DNA of 64,000 bases from Archegozetes longisetosus (taxonomy: Eukaryota; Arthropoda; Arachnida; Sarcoptiformes; Trhypochthoniidae): the NCBI GenBank assembly GCA_018873245.2, contig JAEMBT020000007.1, positions 3,861,129 to 3,925,128 on the forward strand, in the 5' to 3' direction. Each line of letters starts with the position of its first letter. Positions within the stretch are counted from its first letter, which is position 1. The position numbers and the translations under genes were made by a program. Below are positions 63,901 to 64,000 of the stretch, in pieces. Below the pieces are notes generated by a model. It was not told the DNA's origin, ran no database searches, and saw only the letters and a list, made by a program, of their open reading frames with translations.

Positions 63901-64000
63901 TTGTCTCTATTTTTTAACTTTTTAAGTGATTTGTTGATTTCTAACTTTTTTAAATAATTTGTTCGTTTCAAGTTTATTTGCATTCCTTCCCACTTAATAC
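60913..64000. other. No gene seen to the window end
   Basis: AT-rich sequence. Open frames at 61276-61617 (113 codons), 61853-62041 and 62826-63026 are Phe/Leu/Lys/Asn-rich with no domain, signal peptide or splice support, and are treated as chance. No RNA gene or mobile element is recognised. Confidence 0.45.

Overview
The window is AT-rich animal nuclear DNA with intron-containing genes, canonical GT..AG splice sites and mostly very short introns (about 65-100 bases). Its recognisable genes are Nipped-B, a K-Cl cotransporter, thymosin beta, peritrophin-type chitin binding, an aquaporin, trypsin-like protease and PRPSAP. Chitin-binding and cuticle/silk-like secreted proteins point to an arthropod. 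Degraded RCC1-repeat/protein-kinase fusion copies suggest a mite, but that last step is inference. No bacterial operon, CRISPR array, phage or viral gene was seen.

Layout. 1-7.9 kb: a minus-strand gene whose first two coding exons (7906..7642 and 1870..1340) are joined by a 5.8 kb intron; it continues past the left edge. 10.6-13.9 kb: a complete minus-strand trypsin-like protease (4 exons), divergent from a complete plus-strand PRPSAP gene (3 exons). 15.9-17.4 kb: a minus-strand, intronless, heavily mutated copy of ZCCHC4. 18.1-32.6 kb: the dense plus-strand core, with a small unknown ORF, Nipped-B (2 exons, 1851 aa), a structured non-coding element, a decayed RCC1-kinase copy, a K-Cl cotransporter with two alternative first exons and one apparent frameshift, and a secreted CBM14 protein. 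33.1-33.8 kb: thymosin beta (minus). 39.2-42.6 kb: a secreted Ser/Gly/Tyr-rich protein (plus) convergent with an aquaporin (minus) that has altered NPA motifs. 44.9-51 kb: a foldback element, a second RCC1-kinase pseudogene (minus) and an element with inverted ends. 53.6 kb onward: the first exon(s) of a KIND-domain (spire-like) gene followed by a long, apparently gene-free region.

The genes are unrelated housekeeping, membrane and extracellular functions; nothing suggests an operon or one shared pathway. All exon joins were worked out by hand from reading phase and splice motifs, and in every gene called complete the exon lengths sum to whole codons, except the cotransporter, which is one base short. 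The most unusual items are: the ZCCHC4 processed pseudogene; the cotransporter frameshift and its paired first exons; the aquaporin with NPG and NTA in place of both NPA motifs; a 23-bp perfect hairpin inside a 203-base intron; the three-stem structured element at 24.9 kb; and the foldback element with a tRNA-like insertion. I did not find a convincing new multi-gene system.
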